A stretch of 64,000 nt of DNA from Larix kaempferi (GCA_027924585.1 BSBM01001439.1:570001-634000), one strand, 5' to 3'; positions 11,661-24,368 are shown, counted from the first letter of the stretch. Notes: generated by a model not told the origin, from the sequence alone. Translations and numbers: made by a program.

Positions 11661-12840
11661 CATACTAGTCATTTTTGGGAGAAAGAGAAGGACAACCAAT
11701 ATTTTCTCACACTTCTTTCATCCGAAAGAGAAGGAGAGGGAGCCTATTCCCTTTCCTAGGATGCTATAATTTGAGTGGGTAGGAGAAAGACCAGTTTCCC
11801 TTTCTCACACACTAGTCATTTTTGGGAGGAAGAAAAGGAGCACCATCACTTTCTCACACTTCTTCCATTCGAAAGAGGATGAGAAGGAGGACATGCCATT
11901 TTTTAGACTTGTAATTTGAGTGAGAAGGACAAGTAGTCCCACTTTCTCACACACTAGTCATTTTACAGAGGAAGAGGAGGAGCACCAATCCTTTCTAGAA
12001 CTTCTTACGTTCGAAAGAGGAGGAGAAGGAGAATGTACGCTTTCTTAGAATTTTGTTATTTGAGTGGGCATCAGAAGGACCAATTTCCCTTTCTCACATA
12101 CTAGTCATTTTCATGAGGAAGAAAAGGAGTAGTAGCCCTTTCTCACACTTCTTTCATTTGAAAGAGGAGGAGAAGGAGCATTTTCCCTTCCTTATACTTT
12201 TGTAATCTGAGTGAGTAGGATAAGGAGAAATTTCCCTTACACTTCTTGGGAGGAAGAGAAGGAGCACTAGCCATTTCTCACACTTTTGTTATTCGAGTGT
12301 GAAAAAGATGGAGCAAGCCCCCTTCTCACAATTTATAATTTTAGTAAGGAGGAGAATCAACATTGGTCCTTTCTCACACATTAGTGGTTTTTTGGTTGAA
12401 GAGGAGCACCATCCCTTTCCCACACTTCTTTCATTCAAGAGAGGAGAGAAAGGAGCATGTGCCCTTTCTTAGACTTTTGTATTTTGAGTGAGGAGGAGAA
12501 GGACCATTTTCCCTTTCTCACACACTATTCATTTTCATGAGGAAGAAGCAGTGCCAACCCTTTCTCACACTTCTTCCATTTGAAAGAGGAGAAGAAGGAG
12601 CATGTTCCATTTCTTAAAATTTTTCAATTTGAGTGAGCAAGAGAAGGACCATTTTCCCTTTCTCACATAGTAGTCATTTTTTGGAGGAAAAGAAGGAGCA
12701 CAAACCCTTTCTCACATTTCGTCCATTCGAAAGAGGAGGAGAAGGAATATGGGCCCTTTCTTAGGATTTTGTAATTTAAGTGAGAAGAAGAAGAGCAATT
12801 TCCCTTTCTCACATTCTAGTCATTTTTGGAAGGAAGAGAG
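11661..12840. repeat. Satellite of about 145-bp units, roughly eight copies
   Basis: Repeated blocks share ctttctcacacactagtcat, then a GAGGAAGA-type purine run, TTCGAAAGAGGAGGAGAAGG, and TTTGTAATTTGAGTGAG. Anchors ACTAGTCATTTT recur near 11668, 11815, 11953, 12100, 12522, 12667 and 12812, spaced about 140-147 bp apart. Some units are shortened (around 12240). One strand is strongly purine-biased. No open frame persists through the units. Confidence 0.85.
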
Positions 12841-14819
12841 GTGTTGATGTTTAAGATGGATTGCTTGGGCAACAACACTTTTAACATTGCTTGGCTAGTG
12901 CAAGGTAGGTGGGATTAATCACCCTTAATTTATAGCCACTTATAACAAGACAATAATTTAATAAAATGAAAGCACAAATCTTAAATGAATGCATGGAAAT
13001 AAATATGAATTATCTAATCACTTTTAACTTATTCCCATAACGCTTCTTTTGTTAAGTTATTTTTAATGTTATTTGATTTTTTTTTCTAAGTTTTATGTTA
13101 TAAAATAAAAATTAAAATGACAACCTAAACTCTAAACATAAAAGAAAAGAAAAAAAACATAAACAAACTAAGTTATAGTTATTTACAACTAAATAAAAAC
13201 AAACAAAATTTTAATAACACAAGCCTTTGTATTAATATTTACACATGCTAGTTCTTTTGTTTATTTTGTTTATATAAAAAGAAAAGATAACATAAACAAA
13301 CTAAGTTAGATTTATTTATAACTAAATAAAAACCAACAAAATTTTAATAATATAAGCCTTTGTATTAATATTTACACATGCTAGTTCTTTTGTTTATATA
13401 AAAAGATCATGATAAAATACTAAATAACTAAAATGTTAAGTTAATGTATTAACAAATCCTAAACTAATAACTATTAAATTATTTACATCAATCTTAAAAG
13501 GAGAGGAATGTGAATTTTTTGTTTGAAATATTTATATTATTATATATACTAAGTAAAATAAAATAAAATAATTATAAAAATGAATATATATAAAATAATA
13601 TAAATATTTAACAAAATATACACAAATTAAAGTAAAGTGAGAATGAGAATCAGAAATGTAAAACTAGTAAATTTCAAAATACAAGGCAAAATTTGAAAGA
13701 TATGTAAATGTGAAAAATAATAAATTTAAAGAAAATAAAAACCAAGAACTAGAAATAAGTGACCCTCAAAAATATTTCTTTTATTAGTAAAACATTTAGT
13801 ACATTTATGAGAAAATAGTTATGTCCTCAAAACTCTGCGAAGTTTTGGATCAGGTATAGTTCTCAAAGCCATGAAGGGCCGCACAATATGTAATCAAATT
13901 TACAAATAAGAGAAAGATGAGGGTTTGAACTAAGAAATATCAATAAAGAGTTCTGTAATGACATTCCCTTTCAAACAAAACTATTAATTAACCTATAAAT
14001 AGATTTTAAAATTTTAAAATAGTAAATGAATTTACAATCTACTTTAAAATAGTTTAAACCGAATTCAACCTTTCGACCTTTGCAAACTTCTAAGAGAACA
14101 CCTGCTATCAACAACATGTTAAATCCTCTAGGAGAAAATACAAAAAAATGAAAGAATGAAATGAATAAGGGAAAAATAAATGAATTAGGCGTTCTAAAAA
14201 TGTGGTTTTGGGAAAAAACTCACCTCTAAAAATTTTCCTTAGTGAAAAATACGAAAAATGAAAGAATGAAATGAATAAGGGAAAAATAAGGAGAACGCCT
14301 AATGGTGCCCACTAAGCCAAAACCACATGTTCAATATGTTAAATATGCATATATGCCCACTAAGTAGATTGAAGTTCTAGGGTTTTTCCATAGAAACGTG
14401 ATAGAGACAATTTCAACCAGCTCAAAGATACCTCTAGTCTACCTTCAATCTACTTAGCCTACCTTTCCATATGCCATATAAAAATGGGGACATCCAATTG
14501 GTACCAGTGTTATGACATATCCTCTCTAACTGACTTATGGTAAAACACTTTCTTATGTGTTTACATAACATTAGGAGGTCAAAGGTGTTAAGGGCTCACA
14601 TATTCTCAATATTGTCTCAATAGCTTAGGGAGCATCATGATGTGGTTATAAGTGCATGACCTCTTGTGTGAGGTGTGCCCTTAGGGATTTAAGCAAGCAC
14701 AACTCTCATTTCATCTCATTAGCAACATTTACCTAGCCATTTTTCATATGTATCAACACTTGGGAGCCAAACAATCCTAAGACATGTCCTATATGGAAGT
14801 TTGAAAGCTCCTTTATGCA
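12841..14819. other. AT-rich spacer without a gene
   Basis: No coding signal. It contains a tandem duplication of about 125 bp (about 13150-13275 and 13276-13403, sharing AAGCCTTTGTATTAATATTT). It also has a repeated GAAAGAATGAAATGAATAAG block near 14150 and 14255. An inverted repeat ATTAGGCGTTCT (14184-14195) / AGAACGCCTAAT (14292-14303) is extended by ATGTGGTTTT (14200-14209) / AAAACCACAT (14319-14328). Confidence 0.6.
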
Positions 14820-16310
14820 CGTGTGGGAGTTGACGGAACTCCATTCCGCTCGCCGGTTTGGGTTCCATGACCTTGGAGCAAATCCTCAAAGTGTCCCTGA
14901 ATGGCCACAGGGTGCTCGACAAAAATGCCCGTAGAACCAAAACCGTGAATACGATTGAGAATCTGTCGATTCTAATGGATCCGAGACACCGGGTTTCCAC
15001 TAGCCCCCCCACATATTGCCTCGAAGTCTCGAAAATGATGTTATTGTTACATCTCAGTAACTAGGGTTTTGCTTAGTGAAGGCCATGGCAATCTTTCTCA
15101 AGGGGGTCATTTACGATCCGAAGGCTCCCGGGTGTGCGTGGCCATCGTGAAAACGTCCACAATGGCCACATTCACGTGCGGGAGCCGCCAGAACCCAAGT
15201 CCGCTCGCCGGTTTGGGTTCCATGCCCCCGGAGCAATTCCTGAAAGTGTCCTTGAATGGCCCCAGGGTGCCCAAAAAAATGCCCTTAGCACCACAACCAT
15301 GACTCCGATCGTGAATCCGTTGATTCTGATGGATCAGAGACACCGTGTTTTAGCTAGGGGTCCCCCCACATTGTGCCTCAAAGTATCAGAAACTGTGATA
15401 TTGCGCCATCTCCAGAGCTAGGGTGTTTCTCAGTGAAGGCCATTCCAATATTGCTCAAGGGGTCATTTACGGTCCGAAGGCTCCCGGGCGTGCGTGGCCA
15501 TTGTGAACACGTCCACAATGGCCATGTGCACATTCAAGAGTTGACGGAACCCCATTCCGCTAGCCGATTTGGGTTCTGTGCCCCTAGAGCAATTCCTTAA
15601 AGTGTCCCTGAATGGCCTTGGGGTGATGGACCAAAATTCCCATAGCAGAAAAACTGTGACTCCGATCGCTAATCTATCGATTCCTATGTATCCGGGGCAC
15701 CGAGTTTCAGCTAGGCCCCCTCCACACTGTACCTCGAAGTCTCAGAAACGGTGCTATTGTGCCATCTCCGGAGCTAGGGTTTTGCTCAGTGAAGGCCAGG
15801 CCATTCCAATATTGCTCAAGGGGGTCATTTACGATCCGAAGGCTCCCGGGAATGCGTGGTGATCGTGAACATGTCCAAAATGGCCACGTGCACATGCGGG
15901 AGATGAAGGAACCCAAGTCCATGTGTCGGTTTGGGTTCCGTGACCCCAGAGCAAATCCTCAAAGTGTCCCTGAATGGCCACGGGGTGCCCGACCAAAATG
16001 ATTGTAGCACCACAACCGTGAATCTGATCACGAATCCATCAATTCCGATGGATCCAGGATGCCGGGTTTTAGCTAGGGACCCCCCACACCGTGCTTAGAA
16101 GTCTCGGAAATGGTTATATTGTGCCATCTTCGGAGCTAGGGTTTTGCTTAGTGAAGGCCATTCCAATCTTGCTCAAGGGGGTCATTTATGATCCGAAGGC
16201 TCCAGGGCGTGCATGGCCATCATGAACACGCCCACAATGGCCACGTGCACGTGCGAGAGCTGACGGAACCCCATCCCCCTCGTTGGTTTGGGTTCCGTGC
16301 CCCCATGGAG
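14820..16310. repeat. GC-rich satellite of about 358-bp units
   Basis: Anchor GGTTTGGGTTCC recurs near 14855, 15207, 15566, 15928 and 16284, giving about four units of 354-362 bp. Each unit also holds GGAGCTAGGGTTTTGC, GGTCATTTACGATCCGAAGG and a stem-loop TGGCCATTGTG/CACAATGGCCA (clearest at 15495-15524). Base composition is much richer in GC than both flanks. Several 70-100 codon frames occur on both strands but are repeat shadows. I do not recognise the family; an rDNA-spacer origin is possible but unsupported. Confidence 0.85.
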
Positions 16311-16382
16311 CAAGATTGGCATGGCCTTCATTGAGCAAAATGCTAGCTCCGGAGATGGCACAATAGCACCATTTCCGAGAAA
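16308..16382 (-). repeat. Inverted terminal piece of the GC-rich satellite
   Basis: This stretch is the near-exact reverse complement of about 16105-16182 (GAGCAAGATTGGCATGGCCTT pairs with the GAAGGCCATTCCAATCTTGC strand). The array therefore ends in a fold-back with an arm of about 75 bp and a loop of about 125 bp. Confidence 0.8.
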
Positions 16383-18409
16383 AACCTCTTTTGAGAAAAC
16401 CATATTTTTCTCCAAGTTCAAGAGAGATCTTTCTCGCAATGTTTTTGCATGTATCTTTCATTGTTCTTCAATGATATCATTTATCTCAATTTTACACCAC
16501 AACTCCTTTCAAAATTATTTACGAATCTTCTTTTCCATTACTAGTTCCTATGATCTATTTTTCACAAATTCCTTTCATGTATTTTAATTACTTGCTTGTA
16601 GACTCTCGAGATTCTCATCGGTTGATTTTTACTTAGCATATAGGTAAGTAAAATACAAACAACAATTCATTGTTAGGTCCATGATTTGGATTCCTTTATA
16701 ACTCCATTCCATTCCATCATCCCCAAAATCTTCTTCTTCATCATCTCTATAAACAAAAGGTTATGTGGCATTATGCATCCTATGTATTACATGATTTGTA
16801 AAATTGGATCTAGGAAGAATTTCCTCCTTGACCCGTGATCATGTGCCTTATTCTAGTGAGGGCGTATGGTTTGAACTTTGAATTAGTTACTAGTCTTGAT
16901 AATACTAATCTTCTCTTGTAAACCCAAATTTTGTAAAATTTCACTTGCAAGATGTTAAATGCATTTTTTCCCCAAACCTTTTCAAAAGTGAGGTGGACAT
17001 GAAATCTCTCTAAATCCAATTTGTTTTTTCCCACCATTGGAAAGCCTTTTGATTACTTAATATTTTAGTCTATATGTTGGTATTTAATTGAATGTATTTT
17101 TGCTTCACCTAACCTTTTGCATGAACTTATTCTAATACTTTTCATTATGATTTTAATGTGATGTAGTGATGCTTTTGGTTCTTAGTTTCTTGTTGGGGGA
17201 GCCTCTCAATGCCTATGGTACTTTTTGAATCTACACATATATCAAAGGGCATTGATATTCCAAAATAGCATGTCCAAAGAACAACTCTCTCATCTACATT
17301 GAAATATTCATTATCAACTTGATGAGGAAATGGTTGGGGTGTCTATTAAAACTAAAACACATTTGAGATACTTGATTATTTTCTAGTCTAGTGTGAAATA
17401 TTTTTATGGCTAGAAGTTGCATCTGTGAGAGACTAAGAAACCTACAAGATGCTCTTTGTGGGATAAGTTTTCTAAAAGTGGACCCATGAAGCATTGTAGT
17501 CTCTCAGCAATTCAAGTCTATATCTTGGGGAAAATAAGATTGAAATTTCAAAGCTCGGTACAAAGAAATGTTAAACAGGCCTGCTACAATTGGAGGTTGA
17601 TAAGAAAATGAATGGAACCTACCTACACCAGGAAGAAGAATCACGACACTTCCTTTTGATTGTCACTTTTCAGGAGCCACAAGTCATGGGATTGAATCCA
17701 TTCTACACCACTATTTTCTATTTTCTATTCCTACCTATTTGGTGAAGGTCCCCTAGCAATGCCACATGATCAACAGTCTCCATGGAGATACCTCCTTTTA
17801 TACGTCACTATTGCTTGTGAATTTGATTTGTATTCAATTGGGTAGGTTAAAACTTCCTGATGTATCCACACTAAGGATATAAGTCAACAAAATAATGAAA
17901 CTATTATGCTTATGCTCTATGGTTTAATTACTTCTTTCTAATGGACAACATCAAACAAAAACAATCAATCAAATAGTAAAACTAAACACACACAAATTAT
18001 ATATAGTGCATAAAAAAATTGATAATGGAGAGACAATTGTGGGTTGAAAACTCTGATCTTATTCAATGTTTGCAGGGCACATGATGATGCATGCAACTAC
18101 ACACTCCTCCCTATGTATTTTGGTGTTTGCAACACCTTTATTTTGGAGTGTGCAACTCCTGCAACACCTCTGTTACAATATATTTATTAATAGATAATGG
18201 TATTAATATGTATGATACAGATCATCCACCCAAGCACATTAATAATACACAAAAGTCATATCAAGTTTGAAATATAAATATAGACTAGATTGATGAAGAT
18301 CAATCTTCGAAAAAGGAAAATGAGAGATTTCATCATGCAATGGCCCTTGCGGGTGGCAAATTTTTAGAGGTGTGTTTCATTCATTCTTCCATTGCAAATG
18401 TAATAGTCA
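16383..18409. other. Spacer without a recognisable gene
   Basis: AT-rich sequence. I see no domain, no tandem array and no LTR boundary. Short open frames (for example 16810-17037 minus and 17294-17494 minus) lack any recognisable motif. Confidence 0.5.
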
Positions 18410-18759
18410 TAGCAAATAGTCACGGGTTATGTGGCATAATTGAGTCTCCCAGACTACACTCATGATATGATTTGGACATGTGGTGAGGTAACGTGGGTGG
18501 TTGTGGTATGCAATGTAATGTATGCTCCTAAGTGGACCCACCGAATGGATTTCTTGGTTTATGATACAAGGTGAGGTAACGCAGGTGGTTGTGGTATGTA
18601 ACTTAATGTACGCTCTTGGGCTAGACCCACAAGATGGTTCAAAACTTCTTGTGATGTATAGATTCAAGAGATGCTAGAAGTCGATGGTCAGAGTATAGAA
18701 GTGCAACATCTGGATGATGGTGATAGTGACGGAATAATACCTTCCTTGTTAAGAGAGAG
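18410..18759 (+). mobile_element. 3' internal end of a truncated copia element
   Basis: Non-coding internal sequence leading to the LTR at 18760. It contains a diverged direct repeat of about 88 bp (GTGAGGTAACG...GGTGGTTGTGGTATG at about 18483 and 18571). It ends TTCCTTGTTAAGAGAGAG, very like the end of element E (TTCCTAGTTAAGAGGGAG), which acts as its polypurine tract. The 5' part of the element is absent. Confidence 0.6.
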
Positions 18760-19337
18760 TGTTGAAGAATGTAACTTCGGAAGATATTCTTATTTGGTTT
18801 ATTTGTATTATTTGTATTGTACTTCCTTCGGGAATTATTTATGTTGTGTTTGATCATGTAAAATTCATTGAAATAGTCAATGTAAAACCTAAGAGTTATG
18901 ACATCCTAGAAGAATCCATAAAATAATATTTTATTGTGAACTGGACAAGTCGGCCCTGTTTGAGAGGTCAAGTTGTCTTTGTTAGGGAAACAGGTCAAGT
19001 CACTGATTAGTATAAATTGGAGGCTCGCCCTTGTCATTTGGTCACCTCACGCACTCATCAAGTTCGCATGAGTAGAGATATAGAGTCAAGGAGAGTAGCT
19101 GCTATTGAAGACTTTTTGTTCTGGGTTATTGCACAACGATTGAAATTGTACTTTCTGACTAATCTATATTGAAGAATTTTTGCTGGGATTTCTTCCCCAT
19201 GAGGGTTTCCCAGGATAAATTGTTGTGTTATATTGTTTATGATGTGCTTGTTTATATTTCAGTGGTCCTTTATATTACTACATTTAAAATTATAACAAAA
19301 TCATCTTCACATAACTAAGGGTTTTCCCATATCAACA
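18760..19337 (+). repeat. Copia LTR (578 bp), related to element E
   Basis: Begins TGTTGAAGAATGTAACTTCGG, matching the style of the element E LTR start (TGTTGATGTATATGTAACTTCGG), and ends CATATCAACA, giving TGTTGA...TCAACA terminal inverted ends. It has a TATA-like TATAAATTGG near 19011. No partner LTR is in the window, so this is a truncated or partly deleted copy. Confidence 0.7.
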
Positions 19338-21164
19338 CTCCCGATGGTGTTTATGAGGGATGTGTGATGGGTAAACATTGTCAAGAGTCCTTTCCAAAGG
19401 ACAATTCAAGGTGTGCCTCTAAGCCCCTTCAATTAATTTATAGTAATAATTATGGTTCCATAGCCACTTCTTTTCTTGGGGGGCCAGGTACTCCCTCACT
19501 TTTCCTCGATTGTGTGGGTCTATGCTCTTAAATCCAAGGATGAGGTGTTTGGAAAATTCTAGGAGTTCAAAACTCTTGCTAAATCTCAATGCAAAAAAAA
19601 AAATCATACACTTTCAAATCTTGCATATTGCTACTTTTTTGGGCATTCCATAACCGATTTGTGTTATGCCATTCAATGAGAATAAACCACAAATAATACT
19701 CATGATACATCTTTCATAAATATTATCCTGTGTCTGTCCCTTGTGGCACCCTACCCACACTAGTTGAGAGTCTGCAACAGATTCATGGTACGTGTTTGGA
19801 AAAATGACTAGTAAGTTTGTTTTCCCAATTTTTTTTAACTTGTCATCTAAGAAATGTTTCACCAATCCTTTTCAAGTCAATTCCTCTAATGAAGGAAATG
19901 CAAGTTACTGAGGAATTATACCTACTAAATTTGCATATTATCACAATATAAGAAACCAAGATGAACATGACCAAGTCACTTTTAGATGGGTGGCACAAGT
20001 AAACTGATTGGTATGCCACATGGATGTGATATTAATGCTCAAACCACTATGTTCATATATAATTATGTTCAACAACCCTTCTCCTATGCAGGACACAAGT
20101 TTCATTCAATTGAACAAACAAAGCTTTAGATATACTTAAACTTGTTTTCTTCTGAGTGGAAGTTTTTTCAGAACTCAAATATAACTTTAATATTCAACAA
20201 TGCATAAGGTAATACAAAATTGTGTTTTCTCATCTTAATATCTCCTGCTCATGTATACAAACATGTCTCTATATACCATATATTAGGCTAACTACGATGA
20301 TAGGAATGCTTAAATTTTCTTTTGGTAACACTCAATTCTTTCAGTATTTCAACATCCAATAAAACAAGAAGTACCAATTGCGAAATAAAGGAGTTCCATA
20401 CATTCTCAAGGGAGTAATGCTACATGATAAAAAAAATTGTTAAATAACAACGATATTAGCAATATCTAGAGCTAGTGATTTGATATGAAAAATATATGGG
20501 AGTTAAGTGCACTAGGGGAATTTATACTACCATTGAGTGACTATACACCAATTGACGATGTTGCTAGAGCATTAGATGCAAATGGGCATGTCCTTTATAC
20601 CCTATAGACTTGAATTTTATCCTCTATTTTTGCAGCTAACAATATGTCTCTCCATCAATTTAATATCATGACATACATATTACTGAGATAGGGCTACAAG
20701 ATTGACCACCTCATCTGGTCATTCACATGCAACTAGTTTCCAGGCCTTATATGTCTTTGTGCTTTAGGTATCCTATCTTATAGTATTTCTCAACATAAAT
20801 TCAACACAGTAACATGGTACTCTATAGAAAGGACATTGTTTTGTCCTTTTAAAGGTCTCTCTTTTATTTGTAATAAGAACACTAGAATTCTTTGGTTGAA
20901 TTATCAATCCTTTATGCAAGGCTTGTCTCCATGACAAACTGTTTGGAGGCAACTCATCTCCAACTTCTAGTATGTCATTTCATTCCCCAAAGCTCTGGGT
21001 AATGTACCATTCACTTACTTGTTGGCCAGCTTCTGAAGACTGACAGTCCATCCTCGTTTTGTAATTCATGTGGGATGGACTAGACAAAATCAAGTTCTAC
21101 AACTTCCAACAAGTGTGTATAAGTTTGGTGGATGTGTTGAAGATATCTATAATATTTCATACAC
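19338..21164. other. Spacer without a recognisable gene
   Basis: AT-rich. The only open frames of any size (19419-19607 and 19614-19865, minus strand) have no recognisable domain. I see no structure worth calling. Confidence 0.5.
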
Positions 21165-23225
21165 CATGCAATGTTGTTGTTATAAGGAAAGCTAACATGT
21201 GTTAGATTTCATGTGGTTGTTAGAAGGAAAGCTAACATGAGTTAGATTTCCTTCACGGTGCTAGAAGGAAAACTACCATATGCGTTAGCTTTCATATGAA
21301 AGCTAACACGCGTTAGCTTTGATGACAATGTGGTTTTGTTAAAAGGAAAACTACCATATGAAAGCCAACACCCATTATCTTTCATTCACGGTGCAATGTT
21401 GTTGTTAGAAGGAAAGCTAACATGTGCTAGATCTCCTTCATAGTGCTAGAAGGAAAACTACCATATGAAAGCTAACACTCGTTAGATTTGATGACAATGT
21501 GGTTGTGCTATAAAGAAAACAACCACATGAAAGATAACACACGTTATCTTTCATTGACCATGCAATGTTGTTGTCAGAAGGAAAGCTAACATGTGTTAGA
21601 TTTCATGTTGTTGTTAGAAGGAAAGCTAACACGTGTTAGATTTCATGCACCGTGCAATGTTGTTGTTAGAAGGAAAGTAACATGCATTCGATTTCATGTT
21701 CTTGTTAGAAGGAAAGCCAACACGCATTAAATTTCATGCACCGTGCAATGTTGTTGTTAGAAGGAAAGCTAACATGCATTAGATTTCATGTTGTTGTTAA
21801 AAGGAAATCTAACATTAGTTAGATTTCCTTCATGGTTCTATAAGGAAAACAAACATATGAAAGCTAACATGCACTAGCTTTCATATGAAAGCTAATGTGC
21901 ATTAGCTTTGATGACAATGTGGTTGTGTTAAAAGGAAAACTACCATATGAAATCTAACACCCGTTAGCTTTCATTCACCATGTAATGTTATTTTTAGAAG
22001 GAAAGCTAACATGTGTTATATCTCCTTCATGGTGATAGAAGGGAAACTACTACATGAAAGCTAACACGCGTTAGCTTTGATGACAATGTGGTTGTGCTAA
22101 AAGGAAAACAACCACACAAAATCTAACACGCGTTAGCTTTCATTGACCGTGAAATGTTGTTGTTAGAAGGAAAGCTAACATGTGTTAGATTTCATGTTGT
22201 TGTTAGAAGGAAAGCTAACACGCGTTATCTTTCATGCACCGTGCAATGTTATTGTTAGAAGGAAAGCTAACATGCATTAGATTTGATGTTTTTGTTAGAA
22301 GGAAAGCTAAAACGCATTAGCTTTCATGCACCGTGCAAAGTTGTTGTTAGAAGGAAAGATAACTTGCATTAGATTTCATGTTGTTGTTAGAAGGAAAGCT
22401 AACATGCATTAGATTTTATGTTGTTTTTAGTAGGAAAGCTAACATGAGTTAAATTCCCTTCATGATGCTAGAAGGAAAACTACCATATGAAAGCCAACAC
22501 CCGTTAGCTTTCATTCACGGTGCAATGTTGTTGTTAGAAGGAGAGATAACACACGTTAGCTTTCATTCACCATGCAATGTTGTTGTTATAAGGAAAGCTA
22601 ACATGCTTTAGATCTCCTTAATGGTACTAGAAGGAAAACTACCATATGAAAGCTAACACACGTTAGCTTTGATGACAATGCGGTTGTGCCAGAAGGAAAA
22701 CAACCACATGAAAAATAACACGCACTAGTTGTCATTGACCACACATTGTCATTGTTAAAAGAAAATCTAACGTGCGTTAGATTTTATGTTGTTGTTAGAA
22801 GGAAATCTAACATGCATTAGCTTTCATGCACCATGCAATGTTGTTGTTAGAAGGAAATCTAACATGCATTAGATTTCATGTTGTTGTTAGAAGGAAGGGA
22901 AAACTAACACCCGTTAGATTTCATGTTGTCATTAGAAGGAAATCTAACATGAGTTAGATTTCCTTCATGGTGCTTGAAGGAAAACTACCATATGAAAGGT
23001 AACACATGTTAACTTTGATGACAATGTGGTTGTGCTAGAATAAAAACTACCATATGAAATCTAACACCCGTTAGCTTTCATTCACCATGCAATGTTGTTT
23101 TTAGAAGGGAAGCTAACTTATTTTAACTTTCATTCACTGTGCAATGTTTTTGTTAGAAGGAAAGCTAACATGTGTTAGATCTCCTTAATGATGCTAGAAG
23201 GAAAACTACCAGAGGAAAACTACCA
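21165..23225. repeat. Palindromic short-unit tandem array, block 1
   Basis: About 2 kb of diverged units roughly 40-60 bp long, built on TTGTTGTTAGAAGGAAAGC, TAACATGCGTTAGATTTCATG and ACCGTGCAATG. Many units contain a near-palindrome such as AAAGCTAACACGCGTTAGCT followed by TT (around 22057-22078). Two unit flavours alternate: one with GATGACAATGTGGTTGTGCTAGAAGG and one with CATGCACCGTGCAATGTTGTTG. The same family resumes at 47268-48160, on the far side of element B. Confidence 0.88.
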
Positions 23226-23450
23226 TATGTGTTAGCCTGCAATCTTTCTCCATTCTCATTTCCTTCTTCTTGTTCATGTGTATTTCCTCCATTTTTATAT
23301 CATTGATTTTTAGCATCCTGCCAATTTTTGTTCTACTGAGTATCCTTCACTCCACTTTCTTATAATATAGGGTTTAGTATAGTCAATCTTGAGTCTAATC
23401 AAGTTGATGGTGTATTGAGTCAACTTGGCTCCTACATTATGCCTAGTCAA
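23226..23450. other. Spacer between array block 1 and element B
   Basis: Unique-looking AT-rich sequence. Its last five bases (gtcaa) are only a partial match to the five after element B (accaa), so element B has at best an imperfect target duplication. Confidence 0.5.
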
Positions 23451-24346
23451 TGTTACACCTAAAATCCTACCACCATGAGATTCAGTGTATACATCCCTAA
23501 AGTTTCATTGACTAATTTATTGGCTTGGAAGAGATATAACCCATTTACACTAGGTTTTGAGAGGTCGTCGCATGCTGCACTCATGCAACCTACGACGTTG
23601 CATCTTACTCTCTTGCAGGGTGCGACGATGTCAGTTAATGGACAAAAATAGCTCCTTCGAGCCCATTCTTGAATCCAGCTGACATGGATCCCTATCCCTG
23701 ACCTTGTGGGAGAGCTGACACTCGTTTCCTAACCTTTTGGAAGGATCCCCTATCTCTCTCCTACCATATCTCAACCTACCCTATCCATACCCTATCCACT
23801 TAGTCCTATATAAATGAAGCTCCTTCCCATTCCAAAGGGAGGAAGTCTATAGTGTCTACATGATGGTGAAATCATCTTAGAGAGATCTCTACTCATCCAT
23901 TGAGAGACTTACACTTCCTTGGGAGGATATGGCATTGGATTGGATGGAGAAGGGCTACTTCGTTAACTTTGGTTGTAGTCATTCCTTTCTATGTACTTTC
24001 CCTATATTTACTGTAATATAAATGCTTTCCATCAATATTGTTGTGATTGATGATATTGTGTAGTTTACCTGCTTAACTGTTTACTTAGATTTGTTATCAT
24101 TCGGATACTTTTACTTGTTTGTCTTGTTTTGTGCATCTTGACAGGTCTTGCAACTTAGATCTGACGATCGCAAGGCATGGAACAACATCTAGGAAAAGTG
24201 ACTGCAAACTTAAGGTAAGACATCTGATAACTTGACCCTTAACTAGATCTAGGAAAGTGGTTTATAGTCTGTACTATTTGTTCTAGACTCACAATGAGCT
24301 AGGGAGATCCGGCTCGCGTTCGTTCGAGTGGATTGTCCGTCAAACA
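23451..24346 (+). repeat. Element B 5' LTR (896 bp)
   Basis: Starts TGTTACACCTAAAATCC and ends CCGTCAAACA; the right-hand copy has the same ends. A TATA box (TATATAAA, 23807-23814) sits about 356 bp in, so U3 is short. A CTTAAGGTAAGAC sequence near 24210 looks like a splice donor and could serve a spliced leader. Confidence 0.9.
23807..23814 (+). promoter_or_regulatory. TATA box of element B 5' LTR
   Basis: TATATAAA within CCTATATAAATGAAGC, conserved at 41650-41657 in the other LTR. Confidence 0.7.
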
Positions 24347-24350
24347 AATC

Positions 24351-24368
24351 TGGCGACCATACTGGGGA
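24351..24368 (+). promoter_or_regulatory. Element B primer-binding site
   Basis: TGGCGACCATACTGGGGA lies four bases after the LTR. This is the TGGCGxC...GGGGA type seen in Tat and Athila elements and not the initiator-Met type used by elements C, D and E. The exact tRNA cannot be named from the sequence alone. Confidence 0.75.

Noticed and set aside
15069-16031. Several 70-97 codon frames on both strands
   Set aside because: They recur with the 358-bp satellite unit in different phases and have no domain; they reflect high GC and few stops.
14820-16310. rDNA or 5S gene array
   Set aside because: Unit length and GC content are suggestive of spacer repeats, but no recognisable 18S, 5.8S, 25S or 5S sequence is present.
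21165-23225. CRISPR-like direct repeats
   Set aside because: Units are diverged, of variable spacing, palindromic and eukaryotic-intergenic in context; there are no constant repeats with unique spacers and no cas genes.
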